Shown: piece after piece, positions 12,547 through 24,001 of the stretch
Position numbering within the stretch: position 1 is the stretch's first letter
How the letters are laid out: each line of letters starts with the position of its first letter
Assembly: GCA_030248065.1 (NCBI GenBank)
Contig: JASAMV010005483.1
Location: 147,443 to 211,442 of the forward strand
DNA from: Rhynchonema sp. JSB1_4
Lineage: Eukaryota; Nematoda; Chromadorea; Monhysterida; Xyalidae
Reading direction: 5' to 3'
Length of the DNA stretch: 64,000 nucleotides
The notes under the pieces: generated by a model
Databases searched by the model: none
What the model was told of the DNA's origin: nothing
Seen by the model: the letters and a program-made list of their open reading frames with translations, nothing else
Translations under genes and position numbers: made by a program

Positions 12547-12556
12547 CACTTCATAG

Positions 12557-12934
12557 CGTGTAGTTCCTGGGGGGAGGGAGGTCCCCCTCGGGAACGTCTG
12601 TTCCCCCTCCATGGTACGCCTGCCCCACTGTTCCCCCTCCGGGTACGTCTGCTCCCCAAATTTTTGCCTAAAATCGGCATTTTTAGGCCCAAATGGGCAT
12701 TTTTAGGCATAAAATGAGTGATTTTTAGGTCAATGTCGTCAAAAATCGCCAAAATACCCTTTTTATTGAGATTTTTTCCAAAAAGGGGCAAGAATGAGCT
12801 AACTTTTCGACCTCAAAAAATGACTTTTCTCCAAATTTGGGTCCTACGCCCCCTTCCCCCCAGGTGGGTATTCTGTTCCCCCTCCGAAAAAAGGGGGTAC
12901 CGCCTGTTCCCCCTCCGGACCAGGAACTACACTG
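12557..12934. mobile_element. hAT-type MITE, end CAGTGTAGTTCCTGG, second word type
   Basis: The right end, CCAGGAACTACACTG, is intact; the left end is slightly decayed (CGTGTAGTTCCTGG). The flanks are CTTCATAG (12549-12556) and CTGCATAG (12935-12942), a 7/8 duplication. The word here is GGTACGTCTGYTCCCC, not the word of the neighbour at 11934, although the ends are the same. It lies in the upstream region of the LRR-Ig gene. Confidence 0.8.
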
Positions 12935-13059
12935 CTGCATAGTAAAATTAGAGATTTCCCAACAAGACACGCCGCGCGGGACACGATGGAGGAACTGGGA
13001 AATACCAAGGCAAAGACAACCTAAAACTCCCGAAATCGTTTATTTGGATTTGCTTGAGG

Positions 13060-13140
13060 TCTCAATCGGTCCAGGTAGGCCGACCCGGCCAACTTTAAAA
13101 TTTTCGGCCAGGCCCGGAGGTTCGGCCCGACCAATCTTGT
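13060..13140. repeat. GGCCCGGCC-rich repeat fragment
   Basis: A short stretch with GGCCGACCCGGCC and GGCCCGGAGG motifs resembles the family at 11489. It is followed at 13141-13210 by core sequence of the CAGTGTAGTTCC family (GTCAAAAATCGCCAAAATACC). No complete ends are visible, so this is remnant sequence upstream of the LRR-Ig start codon. Confidence 0.45.
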
Positions 13141-13322
13141 CAAAAATCGCCAAAATACCCTTTTTTGGAAACTTTTTTCCAAAAGGGCAAACATTGGTCA
13201 AAATTTTCACCTCAAAAAGTGACTTTCCTGAACTTGAGTCTTCTCCTTTCGGGGTACACTATCGGGCTGTTTGTTTGGTCGGTACTCCCCCAGCTCGTTT
13301 CATTCTCAGAAATTTCTCGCAG

Positions 13323-16300
13323 ATGACCGAACGAATGTGGCTGTCATTGCTCTACTTCCTGTGCGCCGTGCCAATAATCGCTGTTCTTGCGCACAATGAC
13401 GACTTCAATCGCACGCAATATCGCTTGGAGTTGTGTTCCACAAACTGTTTGTGCGATAAATTGCCAAATTATCTTGAGTGTTCTGACCTTGACATCGAGG
13501 AAATCGTTCCAATTTTGACTGATTCAATCAAAGTGCTGAATTTTACGGACGTTGAATGGCAAGCGGACTTATTTCGGCCACAACTGTTCGAGAATTTCAC
13601 CAGCTTGAGTGAAATATGGTTCATTGACTGTGACATTGAAGAAATCGAACCATATGGCGAAGCGAGATACAACACGGAGGTTAGCCATCGTCAGGTTGCG
13701 CTGGGTGTTGGTTGGCACATTAAAGTGCAAGGGGTGCAAAACTTCCATGTTTTCAATGTATTAGTCAAGATTTCCACAACGCCTGATGAAACACAATCGA
13801 CAATAATTTTTCACAGACACGACGGCCAAGCGTGAGAACCGTGGTGTTGCGTGACAACGACATCACCGACTACCACCAAACACTGGCCAATTTGATGTCG
13901 TGGTGGCCAACGGTCGAATCGGTGGATCTGAGCGAGAACGAACTCGACGACTTGCCAGATATTGGTAATTTAATTTCTGCAAAAAACATCATAGTGACCA
14001 AACAAAGCATTTCGATAGGCCAAGACATTGTACAACATTCAGGCGTGACGCCGCGCGATTTCCAACGCACCACGCGATCGCTGCGTTCGTTGACCATACG
14101 ACACAGCGAACTGGAAGTGGTGCCGCTCATCCCGAACTCGGTGCAAACGCTCGACATTTCGCACAACGACATTGAGCAATTGCCCATCAATTGGCTGCAC
14201 GGCAGTTTGCTCACGCTCGACTGCAGTCACAATCGACTGAGCACGTTGCACAGTCAGACATTCACCGGCGTACAGCAGTTGCAAGCATTGAATTTGTCAC
14301 ATAATCAAATCCATAGCGTTGACGACAATACCTTTCGCACATTGAAACATCTACAAACACTGGACCTATCTCATAATTCACTCGTGTCACCGCTCAATTG
14401 GCTGTCACACTTGTCTGTTTCGGTGCAAACCCTGTCTCTTTCCCACAATCTCTTATTGTACTTCAACAGCACCCAACTATCACATGTCACCTCGCTACAA
14501 CGACTTGACGTGTCCCACAACGCTCAGATGGAGCTCGTTCTTGGTTGGTGCCATCTATTTTTGCCAAACCAAATGTGCATGTAAAAGCACAGTGTACACG
14601 CAGGCTCTTCACTCGATCTCACCCATGGTGCGCCCGTTGAGTTCGACGTTCGCACCTGCTCGCTACTTTCGTTGCCGCGCTATTTCTACCCACCGGACAG
14701 CGTCAGTCAAATCACCGTGCTGCTGTCCGACAACCCTCTATCTTGCGACTGTCAACTTTTGTGGCTGAGCAATGCCCCAAGGCACATATCGACTGAGGGT
14801 CTTGTCTGCCAACAGCCAAAATCACGCAAGGACCAGCGGGTCGACTTCACAATGGTATCCAATTTGACCGAGTCACATTGCGCCATCGGATCATCGATGC
14901 AAAACGCCACTTTGAGGAGGTAACACCACATTTTATTATCAAATTGGCTTGTTCTTTACGCAATGCATCTGCTGAACATAGTCAGTTTGGTTTATCCCAA
15001 CGCATTTACCATCATCTCAGTTACATAAATCTTGCTTCCGTTCCGTCAGATACATCCACGGTTCACGTGCGTTGGTGCCCTGTCAAGCATATGGTGATCC
15101 AGCTCCGAGTGTTACGTGGAGCAGAGTGCACCCATCGGGGGATCTCGCTAAATGGGATCCGACGACACAAACAACCAGCGTAATGGGCGACACCGACGTC
15201 TATGATATTCTACCAGGTGGCACCCTGATCATCAAGGAAATGTCCAAGTCGGACATCGAGCGCTATGTGTGCACTTTATCATCGTTGAACGGCAGTTTGA
15301 ACGCAACGACATTGATCTATGTCCGATTGGACTACAGTCATTGGCTTGAGATCGAACTGTACAGCTACGTGGTCGGTGTGGCCGTAACGATGGTCTGCTT
15401 TGCGTTGCACATGATCTGGACTGGCATTAGACGGCTTGTCTTATGGAGGATGGAGCAGGTTTTTACTTTTGTGTTCCTCTCATAAATTGCGAAGTTGAAC
15501 GATTAATAGTTTTCTTCCAATGTTGACTGATTCATACTGACAGGCGGAACGAAGCAGCCGTCTGAAACGCGTGGCAATTGCGATGGAAAAGTATCGGCAA
15601 CGACAGATCGAAGCCATCCAGGAGAAATACGCCCGCCGAATGGAGCAAGTTCGAGAAAACTACCATTATCAGGTAAATTTATCATCATTTTCACCCGATA
15701 AGACGCCTTTGCAGTCATTAAAGCATTGCACTTGAAACATAGGTTGAGCAACTTCGAACCAGTTACGTGACGCAGTCGGCCAAACTGCGGGGCTATCGAA
15801 CGGCACAGATGGAATCTATGACCACGCATTGGGACAACATTCGCGATAATTATAACTCTCAGGTTCGTTATCGATGATCAAACGAACGGTTTGACAAACA
15901 ATTACCATCCTAAGATTTAGGTGTCACGTGTGCGCGACTACGGACACAAACAGATGGAGCGTCTGTGGGAGGGCTACGAACGACAGGTGAATCGCGTGCG
16001 CACGTTCAGTCTGCAGCATCGACTGCGACTCATGCGACAGTACAAGATCAAGCAACGATATTTGAACAAGTTGTTGGAGGGACTCAACTGGGAAAACACA
16101 GCCGTGTGGTTCAATGCTCGCAAAGAGGTAACGCTGTCGAATGACTGATTACGTGATTCACTGATGAAAACAATACTGTTTGTACAACAGAAATGAATTT
16201 GTGGTGTATCCGTTGAACAAAGCGGCCATTATTTGTAGGATGTTGTTGAGCTGCCCGAACCAAAGCTAGACAGTCCACTGCGACGCACGCGGGCAGCCAG

Positions 16301-16969
16301 CGAGACCGATCTGCATCGGTATTCGATGGCGGATCACGAGGATTTCGACTCGATTCGGCTGTCGCCCTATGATCTACAAGTAGGTGCATGTCACCTTGAT
16401 ATGTTGCAAACGTCAGCCCGGGCTGTGTGGTCTGGCCGTATCTTTGATAAAGTATTTTTGAACGCCATTTTCTTTGATTTTCATAGGTTTTGATCATCAT
16501 TTTCTTTGTTCTACGTGGACATCATTGGCTTTATATCCCATTACCCCGACAGCGTCACGTGTCATCTGCGACGACAATGTCTCTGTCGAGCTACCACTCG
16601 CTGCCAGCACTCGATCAGTTGTACTTTGTCGACGATCTGTTCGATGATGATCCGAACACCGAACAATCGATTCTCATCGACCGACCGTCAACTAGTCATG
16701 CCAGGTTGGTGTTGGGCCATGTGTTCTCTCTTTCCGCCATTTCCCCTCAGTGAATAACATGCACATGCGTAGTCCGACTACGAATCGGCTTGCTGGAGCA
16801 TGTGGTTGCACCATAAACCAATCAATATCACATCAGGGATTCTATCCGGCTGTCGCTACGTTCGCCGACCACCGCCGATTCGTTCGTGTCGATTCACGAT
16901 GGATTTCTCGACTCGGACAGCGATGACGGTGGACCGGAGGCGATACGATTCATGCACAAACGGGTCTGA
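13323..16969 (+). CDS. LRR-Ig single-pass membrane receptor with long coiled-coil tail
   Basis: Ten exons: 13323-13679, 13817-14543, 14604-14919, 15050-15458, 15544-15672, 15743-15862, 15921-16127, 16239-16379, 16553-16704 and 16837-16969 (stop). They give about 896 aa with consistent phases. Domains in order: signal peptide (1-23), Cys-rich LRR cap (about 38-60), leucine-rich repeats (about 60-370, with repeated LDLSHN and LSHNQI units), C-terminal cap with NPLSCDCQLLWL, an Ig domain (about 470-555; VPCQAYGDP, VTW, YVCTL), one membrane helix (about 574-593), then a cytoplasmic tail. The tail is rich in Arg, Gln and Tyr with heptad-like spacing and ends in an acidic, Ser-rich segment. The layout fits nematode IGLR and vertebrate LRIG/LINGO-type receptors; a specific orthologue is not claimed. 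The ATG lies directly on an acceptor (CTCGCAG), so a 5' leader or trans-spliced leader is likely. Confidence 0.85.
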
Positions 16970-18102
16970 TAGCACCACGTCTGTCTATCTATACATAATG
17001 TGCTTTGTTGAGATCATCTTTCAGTTCAACTATATTCATTGTAGGTATTCATTCATGTTGTTGCAATGCAATAGTGCAGTGATCGGTACAGATAAAACCG
17101 CATTTCAGTGAAACGGAATTGAACCTGCTGATTACCCACAGCTCGCTTGCACCGCTTTGGCGATTTATTCATTTGTTGTTTCTGTGATAATACATGGGAA
17201 TGTGCTTGTTCGTTACGTATCATACACACACAATTGTTGCGATCTGATCGGTCGGTCACACGAAATCGTCATTGAAAAGAACGGTTTAATAACAGTTATT
17301 TATTCCCTCGCACGTATTGCTCATTTGGACGCTTTATTGTCTGATCATATTTGTTCAACATACAAACCGTCGTATTTATTTCGCACCGCACATCACCCAC
17401 CTTGTGCTATTGTTCAACCACCGGTTAACTATAACCTACTTTATTTTGCGCTTTTGCACCTAATGGCTCTCAACCAAGGAGGCTCCATTTTCTCGTCTAC
17501 TTCTCTTCGTGTTCGTATTGTGATTGCCCGTGTATATCATGATGACGAGTCTGTCATTCGATTCTTTGTTGGTGTGTTTGTCAATATGTTTGGGACATAA
17601 ATTTGGGTTGAAACCAAAGTTGTCAAAGAAATTAATTGGGAGGTTCTTCTCTTGTCATCATCTACGCCTACTAAATTGCTTCGCTGACAGGCAGTCCCGT
17701 TCTATTTAATGTGGAGGAATTTGACTCAATGCCCAACTGAAGAAAATCCAATAGGTGCATCTTTGGGCATTGTAGCTGCGCTGGTTTCGAACCCAGCAAG
17801 GTCTGTACATTGGAGACAGAAGATAAACATAGTAGCGCCAAAGTGAAGATAGCGAGATAAATGCAATCGCAATTTAAACTAACGTCAATTTCATTGCTGA
17901 ACCCGAACGAAATGGGATAGTTTCCTTCATACGGTTTGATGCGTTGAACGAAGCGCAGTGCTACCTAAGTTACATGAAAAACATCGTTGTAATTATTTGC
18001 AAGAGCAGATAACAGATTGTTTTTGTAAGTGAGAAAAAAATCAAAAAATATTCCTCCTCCACATGCTAGTTTTGCTTCAAACAACGAAAAGCAGGGACGT
18101 GC
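16970..18102. other. Spacer between convergent genes, no feature recognised
   Basis: This separates the stop of the LRR-Ig gene (+) from the last visible exon of the PWWP gene (-). It holds the 3' untranslated parts of both, but I could place no poly(A) signal with confidence. Open frames in it are AT-biased and lack splice support. Confidence 0.4.
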
Positions 18103-21100
18103 CTGATCGCAATGTCCAACGAATCCGATGCGTTGCACACCGCTCAACGGCAGAATGTCGCGCACCGGCCCATTGCGACGTTCACGATCCTCCAACAGTT
18201 TGTTCACCTGTGTGTTGTGGCACGGAAATAGTGACTCACCGCAACCAGGTTGATGACACGCGGTTTGTTACAAACAAGGCTGCCTTCAAGTCGCGACATA
18301 AGCTTCACGCCGAATGTCGCGGCACCCAAGAAGTAGCTACCGGGTATCGGGCGTTTTTAGGTTCGCCACAAGATTCTTTCAAAGGGCAGGTGTCTAACCC
18401 CAAAGGTCCCGGTCCCCACAAATATCTGAAAACCTGCTCCTAGACAAGCAGCGGCCGCACAATTACGTAGCCAGATTCGTGACCTTGTTGTTCGATCTGA
18501 AACGTCACTAACGCGATCCATGATCTGGTCCAATTTGTCGCGTTCGGCGCCATCGAATCGTTTGTCCGACGGCTGTTCGTTCTCGACATTCTTCAACTTC
18601 GTGTTTGCGCTTTTCTTCTCGCTTTTCTGGTGCTGCTCGACCGGCGAAGTGTTCTGACGGTAGTTACTTTCCTGGTTGATAGGTTATAAAATGGAACGCA
18701 TACAAACCGATACGAGACTCTCGTAAGCTTTATTTTCGTTCGGTCCAGGATCGGTTGGCGTTAGGTCTGAGGTTTGATAACGCACACTCGAAACTTTTTT
18801 AACTGTCAAAGTCGTGGTCAGTCAAGTTAAGTTCGTGGTCGACAAGTTCAAGTTTGAGTCCTAGTCCAGCCCAGGTTGATAGTTACGTTGCTGATTTTTT
18901 TTGTTCAGCCGATACAAACCGTTACTCAGGAGGTCAGGACTGAGACAGGATCACAAAATGAAGAAATACCTGATTCACAATCGATACAATCGAGGTGGGC
19001 ACGGATGTACGGTCATGTGCATTCGAGCGTTTGTTGCCGCTTTCATACTAAATATCAAAACGAGGCGTTGCGCGATCAGGACACCGACTTGAAAGCCAGA
19101 ATCGCACTATTTGTCAGAACGTAACACTTGTTGTGCCACAAGGGAAACCATACCTGGACGAGCGGACTGACCTTGCGTGGATCGTCTTTGACTGCATCAA
19201 TGTTCAGTTTCGTCGGTTTTCCTTTGGTGGCACTGCGACGGGAACGTTTCGCTTCGGGTGCCGAGCCTGACGCCGCTGCCACTTGTCGTTGCTCATCATG
19301 TTCTGAAACAAAGTGCCCATAACAGTATGAATTATTCTGGTAACATGACCAAGCTACACTCCAAGTGCATGTTCGAACACAACTGTGGTCCAAAAAAACT
19401 CTGTTCTCGTGAGTCGTGACTGCTTCGATGGGAGATTTCTTGAGAATTTACTCCGACCAGGGAAGATCTGGGAACAGCATTCGCATTTTTCGAATTAAGA
19501 ATTCTCGATAAAGCAAAAGAATGATCTTGCATACACGTAAGAAGTGACCATGCGCCAGACAAAAAATATTAAATTAAAACTGATCTGGCAGGTCGCGGCG
19601 GTCGCGCTGATGCCAGCAAATCGTGCACCGCCCCAAATGATCGTTGAATGGTGACCAACAAACCTTGGGAATCACTCGATGTTTGTAACTTGTCAGCAGC
19701 AGCAGCACGTCCAGCACCGAATATTGGCGAACGACGTGCGACACTCGGCTGCGTATCATCATCGTCCGACAACGCCACCACCGATGGGCTGCGAGCCCCA
19801 GGGGCACTGCTGCTGGTGGCAATGCTCGAGCGAGTTTTGGTCTGCTGCTGAAAGCAGCAGCATAAAACAGGTGATCATTTCAACTTGCCTGCAGAAACAT
19901 TGGAAATCAGCAGCTTAAAATCTAGTGGTTCTTTATCAACCCACACAGACTGACCATCTTGGTGGCCTGATCCATTCCATTTCGATCACCTTTCCATTGT
20001 TCTAGAATGTTATCATCCGGGTCAGACGAGAACAGCGATGCACCTGAACAAAATCTTTGTCAACTTTTGACGCTTTCTTATTTCATAAAATTCCATAATA
20101 ACCAAAAGCCTTTCAAAAGTTAGAACGGCCAGAAAAGAAAATTACAATAAATGCACATCCGCAAGGGTTCGGATTCGACAATCAATCTGGAACGCGATGT
20201 GAAATGAGCGTGGCATCTAACCTGTACCAGTAGCACCTGCAGGAGCAGATCTACGATCACGTTTGGTGGTCGGTCCGCTGCTCGATGACGCATCGCGTTT
20301 TTTCTTGCCTGAAAATTAACCCAATAGACCTTGCATTTAATTTTATGAAATCAGGGTTAAAGCAGCACTTCATTGGAACCAGTGGTGCCGTTGGGGGGGG
20401 GGGTTGAGGAGGGACCACTGATATGGGATATGCGAAATCGGCCGGGGGCATCAGGTATGGGAAAGTTTTCACGTTTGGAACAAGCACCCCCTAAGAAACG
20501 ACTTTTTGGCCCCGAGAAGCAAAAAAATTCCCATACCCGAGGAGGGTTTCTGAAAAAAATGACCCCAAAAAATCTTCTAGAAGTACTAAAAAGTGATCTA
20601 AAAATGCCTAAAACAGTTTTCTTGCGGCAGCAAGCGATTTTTGACATTTTTGGGCGAAAAATGGTCAATTTTGGTACTTCTCGGGGTCAAAAAGTTATTT
20701 CATAGGGGTGCTTGTTCCAAAAGTGAAAAATTTCCCATACGCCCTCCCCCCCAACCCCCCTAACGACACCACTGCCGCTGACCTGGAAACCAAATTCAAT
20801 GTCAATAAAAATGAGCTTTCATTATTGTAGATTCTAGTTGCACACAGGCTTTCGTGCAGCACACCTGCACACACACAGCACCAACCTCGCACCGGCGATT
20901 TCAGTTTCAGCCCGCCAGCACTCCGACCGCGACTGCCTGATCGCGCTCGCTGCCGCAGCGGATCGCGACACAGAAAAGCGTGCTCGAGTTCCTGAAAAAC
21001 GTACGTGTTGTGTTGGGGGTGTGACTTTGCGAGTCGCTCATGCACAAGATGAATCTCCTCTCCATGGAGGATCAAATATCTGACATAACTCAAACACATA

Positions 21101-23094
21101 TACAACAAGCCTAAGCTGCACGGGGCACGTCTTTCAATGTTACAATGGCCAACCGTGCCGTTTTGTGATAACGTGGAGCGCATGTACAGTCCAATATCCT
21201 CTGCGAATAAAACGTTGCTTTCTTCGATTGGGGCTCGCTGTTATAAAGCAAACTTACATTGATCATATACATCATGCCGTTTTGTCGTTCACCCATTTAC
21301 ACTGTGTGGGACTGGGAACACAAGTATACAAACAACAAAACCAAAGGGATCGGCATCGGGGCAGGCTTTTTTATTTCAAAACTGGCTGGTAGCAATTGCT
21401 GCTAAAGCGGTAATTTTTAGTAGCAAACTTTGGAAGGCCATTTTTTCAGTGTTTTGCTTGTTTTTGAGTCCCATTAGTAATGTATAATTAGTCGATAACG
21501 TCGAGTGCAAGACAGACTAGAACAATGCGCGCGAAGCGCACTAATTTTTTTTGACTTTGGTCTGGCCACTTATGATTCCGTGCATGTGAGGTTCGTAAGA
21601 TCCACTGCAGGGTTGACGAACGAAAACGAATCGCTTCAGGTTTGTCTTTGTTTTATCTGTGGTCATGAAACAAAGCTTCAAGGAGCACGTTTCGCTCGAG
21701 AATTTAGCTGGATATCTCTTGTTTCTCATGGTCACAGCCATTCGTGTTTCAAAAGCCAAAGACCCAAATGATCAGTAAACACGAATGCCTGTGAATGGAG
21801 TGTTCAACAGTTACTTCGCGACCCACCAGCTCGCAATTTGTGACCATCAAAATAAATCAAGCAACGTGCGAAGCGCAAAATTTTTGTATTTTCGGGGCTA
21901 AGACGCTTAAGAAAGTAAAGTTCGGATACTTTAGACATATGGTACATTTTTTGCTAGTAAACCCTGAAATCTTAGTAGCGAATTGGTACTAAACCTCGAA
22001 TTTTAGTAGCAACGGGAAATTTTTAGTAGCAAATTGATACCATTTAGTAGCAAAAAACTATGCATCGGGGGTACCCGACACTGACACTTTTTGGGTGCCG
22101 ACATCCGACGACTGGGAGGAAATCTGACGGTATCAAAACCAGGCTCCCACATTTTGTTGGATGCCGACACCCGGCATTGCTCGATGCCTATGCAGAGCGC
22201 ACCCGGAACATTTGTTCGTCGTTCTCCTCGACGTATTCGCGCGCGTTGCCACAGCACAACAAATACTCAGGTTTGTCGAGTGCCTCGTCTAGATGCTGTT
22301 GCTCGATGCCCACAAAGTACGGCACAACTCGATCCAGATCTGCCTTGGTTACCACGCTGCTGCAATTGAAATCGGTTACCTTGGTTCATGTCACCCATGA
22401 GTGGATTGATCAAGTTGATTAGTCTACTTACAGTGGTGTCGTTGGGGGGGAAGGGGGGTTACCCCCCAAGTATCCGGTATCTTGATTTTTTTCACCCAGG
22501 GGTATCCGGTATCCTGACTTTTTGTCCAGGGGTATCCTACCCTAAATTTTTTTTCGAAAACCGTAAAAATCGCCCATTTTTACCTCCAAAATGCTCAAAA
22601 TCGCTTGCTCGCGCAAGCATAACCCCCGAAATGACCATTTTTTGCGGTTTCAACACCGATTTTGCTCGATTTTCCTCTAAAAAAATTGACCTTTTTTGAA
22701 CAACCCCCCCTGGGTATCCGAGATTTTTAATTTTAGGGAGCAACCCCCTGGTATCCGAGATTTTTTATTTTGGGTATCCGGTATCCGAAAAATTTGGATT
22801 TTGGGTATCAGGTATCCTGACTTTTTGATTTCCCAACGACACCACTGGTCTACTAATTTAGCTGCAGCAACGGAGATTTGGATTTGAGTCCGTGCCGTTT
22901 TTATACCGCTAGCCTGCCTACCTCAACTTCATGATGATGCAACTCGTTTATTGTTGATATCGGTTTCAATTCAGAACGTTTTGATCAAGACTAACTATGT
23001 GCTCGTCTCATCGAACCAACAGAATCGCATCTTGTTGTTGTCATCAAAGCCGACCAATGCTGGCCACAAAGGCCCTTTCTTTCCGTAAGGTGCC
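18103..23094 (-). CDS. PWWP-domain nuclear protein (partial model)
   Basis: Minus-strand exons, 5' to 3': 23094-22996, 22359-22203, 20991-20886, 20308-20222, 20043-19955, 19847-19581, 19302-19172, 18653-18513 and 18207-18103. Phases agree except between 19581 and 19302, where an exon is missing or misdrawn. The first two exons join into a PWWP-like fold: GPLWPALVGFDD supplies the WPA motif, then FCWFDETS, then KADLDRVVPYF, which matches the conserved Asp-Leu-x-Pro-Tyr end of such domains. PWWP domains read methylated histone H3 on chromatin. After it come basic, Ser-rich segments (KSPVRGKKKRD) that look like nuclear-localisation signals, acidic SDDDD patches and a C-terminal helical part. The 5' end is missing and the 3' end is uncertain (possible GC donor at 18102). 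I infer a chromatin protein; the exact family is open. Confidence 0.5.
20380..20774. mobile_element. hAT-type MITE related to the CAGTGGTGTCGTTGGG family
   Basis: It starts CAGTGGTGCCGTTGGGG and ends in the inverse, AACGACACCACTG, with a G-run at the left and a C-run at the right. The word arrays use CCCATACC-like units rather than the GGTATCC word of the other copies. No clear 8-bp duplication is visible, so the flanks may have decayed. It lies in an intron of the PWWP gene. Confidence 0.65.
21400..22060. repeat. TAGTAGCAA-type repeat region
   Basis: Units such as TTTTAGTAGCAA and TAGTAGCAAATTGGTAC recur at about 21417, 21955 and 22010-22050. The same word appears in the other orientation at 31740-31816. 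GCGC-type short hairpins (GCGCGCGAAGCGC near 21528, GTGCGAAGCGC near 21866) lie between. I could not place the ends. It occupies an intron of the PWWP gene. Confidence 0.5.
22431..22847. mobile_element. hAT-type MITE, end CAGTGGTGTCGTTGGG
   Basis: The left end CAGTGGTGTCGTTGGG is mirrored by CCCAACGACACCACTG at the right. The flanks are GTCTACTTA and GTCTACTA, an 8-bp duplication with one slipped T. The word GGTATCCGGTATCC occurs at both sides in the same orientation. The core contains CGCTTGCTCGCGCAAGC, a short hairpin. It is intronic within the PWWP gene, between the two exons that form the PWWP domain. Confidence 0.85.
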
Positions 23095-23354
23095 CTGAAA
23101 CAGCTCGACGTATCGTGCGGGAAGGGTAGGAAAAGGAATGTGAATCGTGACATGCAAAAAGACCATTTTTTCTGCGTTTTGTCGACTTGTCCAGCAAGCG
23201 TTTTCCTCATGAAGCAATTTTAGACAACATTTTGCCCAAATGTTCCCCATTTGAACAGGCGACCAACTTTTGGCTTCAAAAATATCGAAAAAACGGTTTT
23301 TGTCAGTAAATATAATTTTTCCGGAAAAATTGCAACTACGACGTGAAGTGGATT

Positions 23355-23427
23355 GGCACCATAAGCTCAGCTGGCAGAGCTTCTGGCTTTGAAGTTGGAG
23401 GTCGCAGGCTCGAGTTCTGCTGGTGCC
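23355..23427 (+). tRNA. tRNA-like sequence, probably a pseudogene
   Basis: The 7-bp acceptor stem pairs (GGCACCA with TGGTGCC). The D arm (AGCTCAGCTGGCAGAGCT) and the T arm (GCAGG, loop CTCGAGT, TCTGC) are recognisable. The anticodon stem is not: TCTGG faces GTTGG instead of CCAGA, and the loop CTTTGAA would give anticodon TTG. Length is 73 nt, normal for a tRNA without intron. No T-run terminator follows closely. I read it as a decayed tRNA gene or the head of a tRNA-derived SINE. Confidence 0.55.
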
Positions 23428-24001
23428 CCACTTTACGTCACGGGGATCTACCTTGTTACAGTACCCTCTGTACCACTACAGGTTCATTCAATACCCATTC
23501 AAGTGGTGCGGCTGGGACCCCAGAGGTCCGGGGACACTGCACCACTCGGCCTGCCACCACACTGATTACGGCAAACGGTAAAAAAACAACAGGCAAAACA
23601 GGTGCAACTAACCAAACCATCATTTGATTTGAGAACAAGTCCATGGTGCGCTTCTTCGACATTTTGTCTCAATTTGAAGTTCGGGTCCAAGAAAACCGGA
23701 GCGGGGGTTTGCTTTTTTTTGAAGAAATCGGTTTTTGTCGCTCTGTGATACAAAGCAAAAATTGCTCAAAGTGGTTGTTTTTCACTTCGGAATTCCTTAA
23801 GTCCTGGTAATTTATTTGAAAAAAATGTTTTTTTCGAGAAAATACCGTTTTTTTCGAAAATATAAATTACCGAAATTTTAATCACCATGTACAGTTGGTC
23901 ACTATAACTTATTTTACTGCAAAAATGGTGATTTTTTTTGTCAAAAAAAAAACTGAAATTTCTGACGGATTCGGCAAGTTAGTGATCATCAGTGTTCACT
24001 G

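Noticed and set aside
17750..17830. tRNA-like segment with GGTTTCGAACCC
   Set aside because: Only a T-loop-like sequence is present. No acceptor or anticodon stem can be folded around it.
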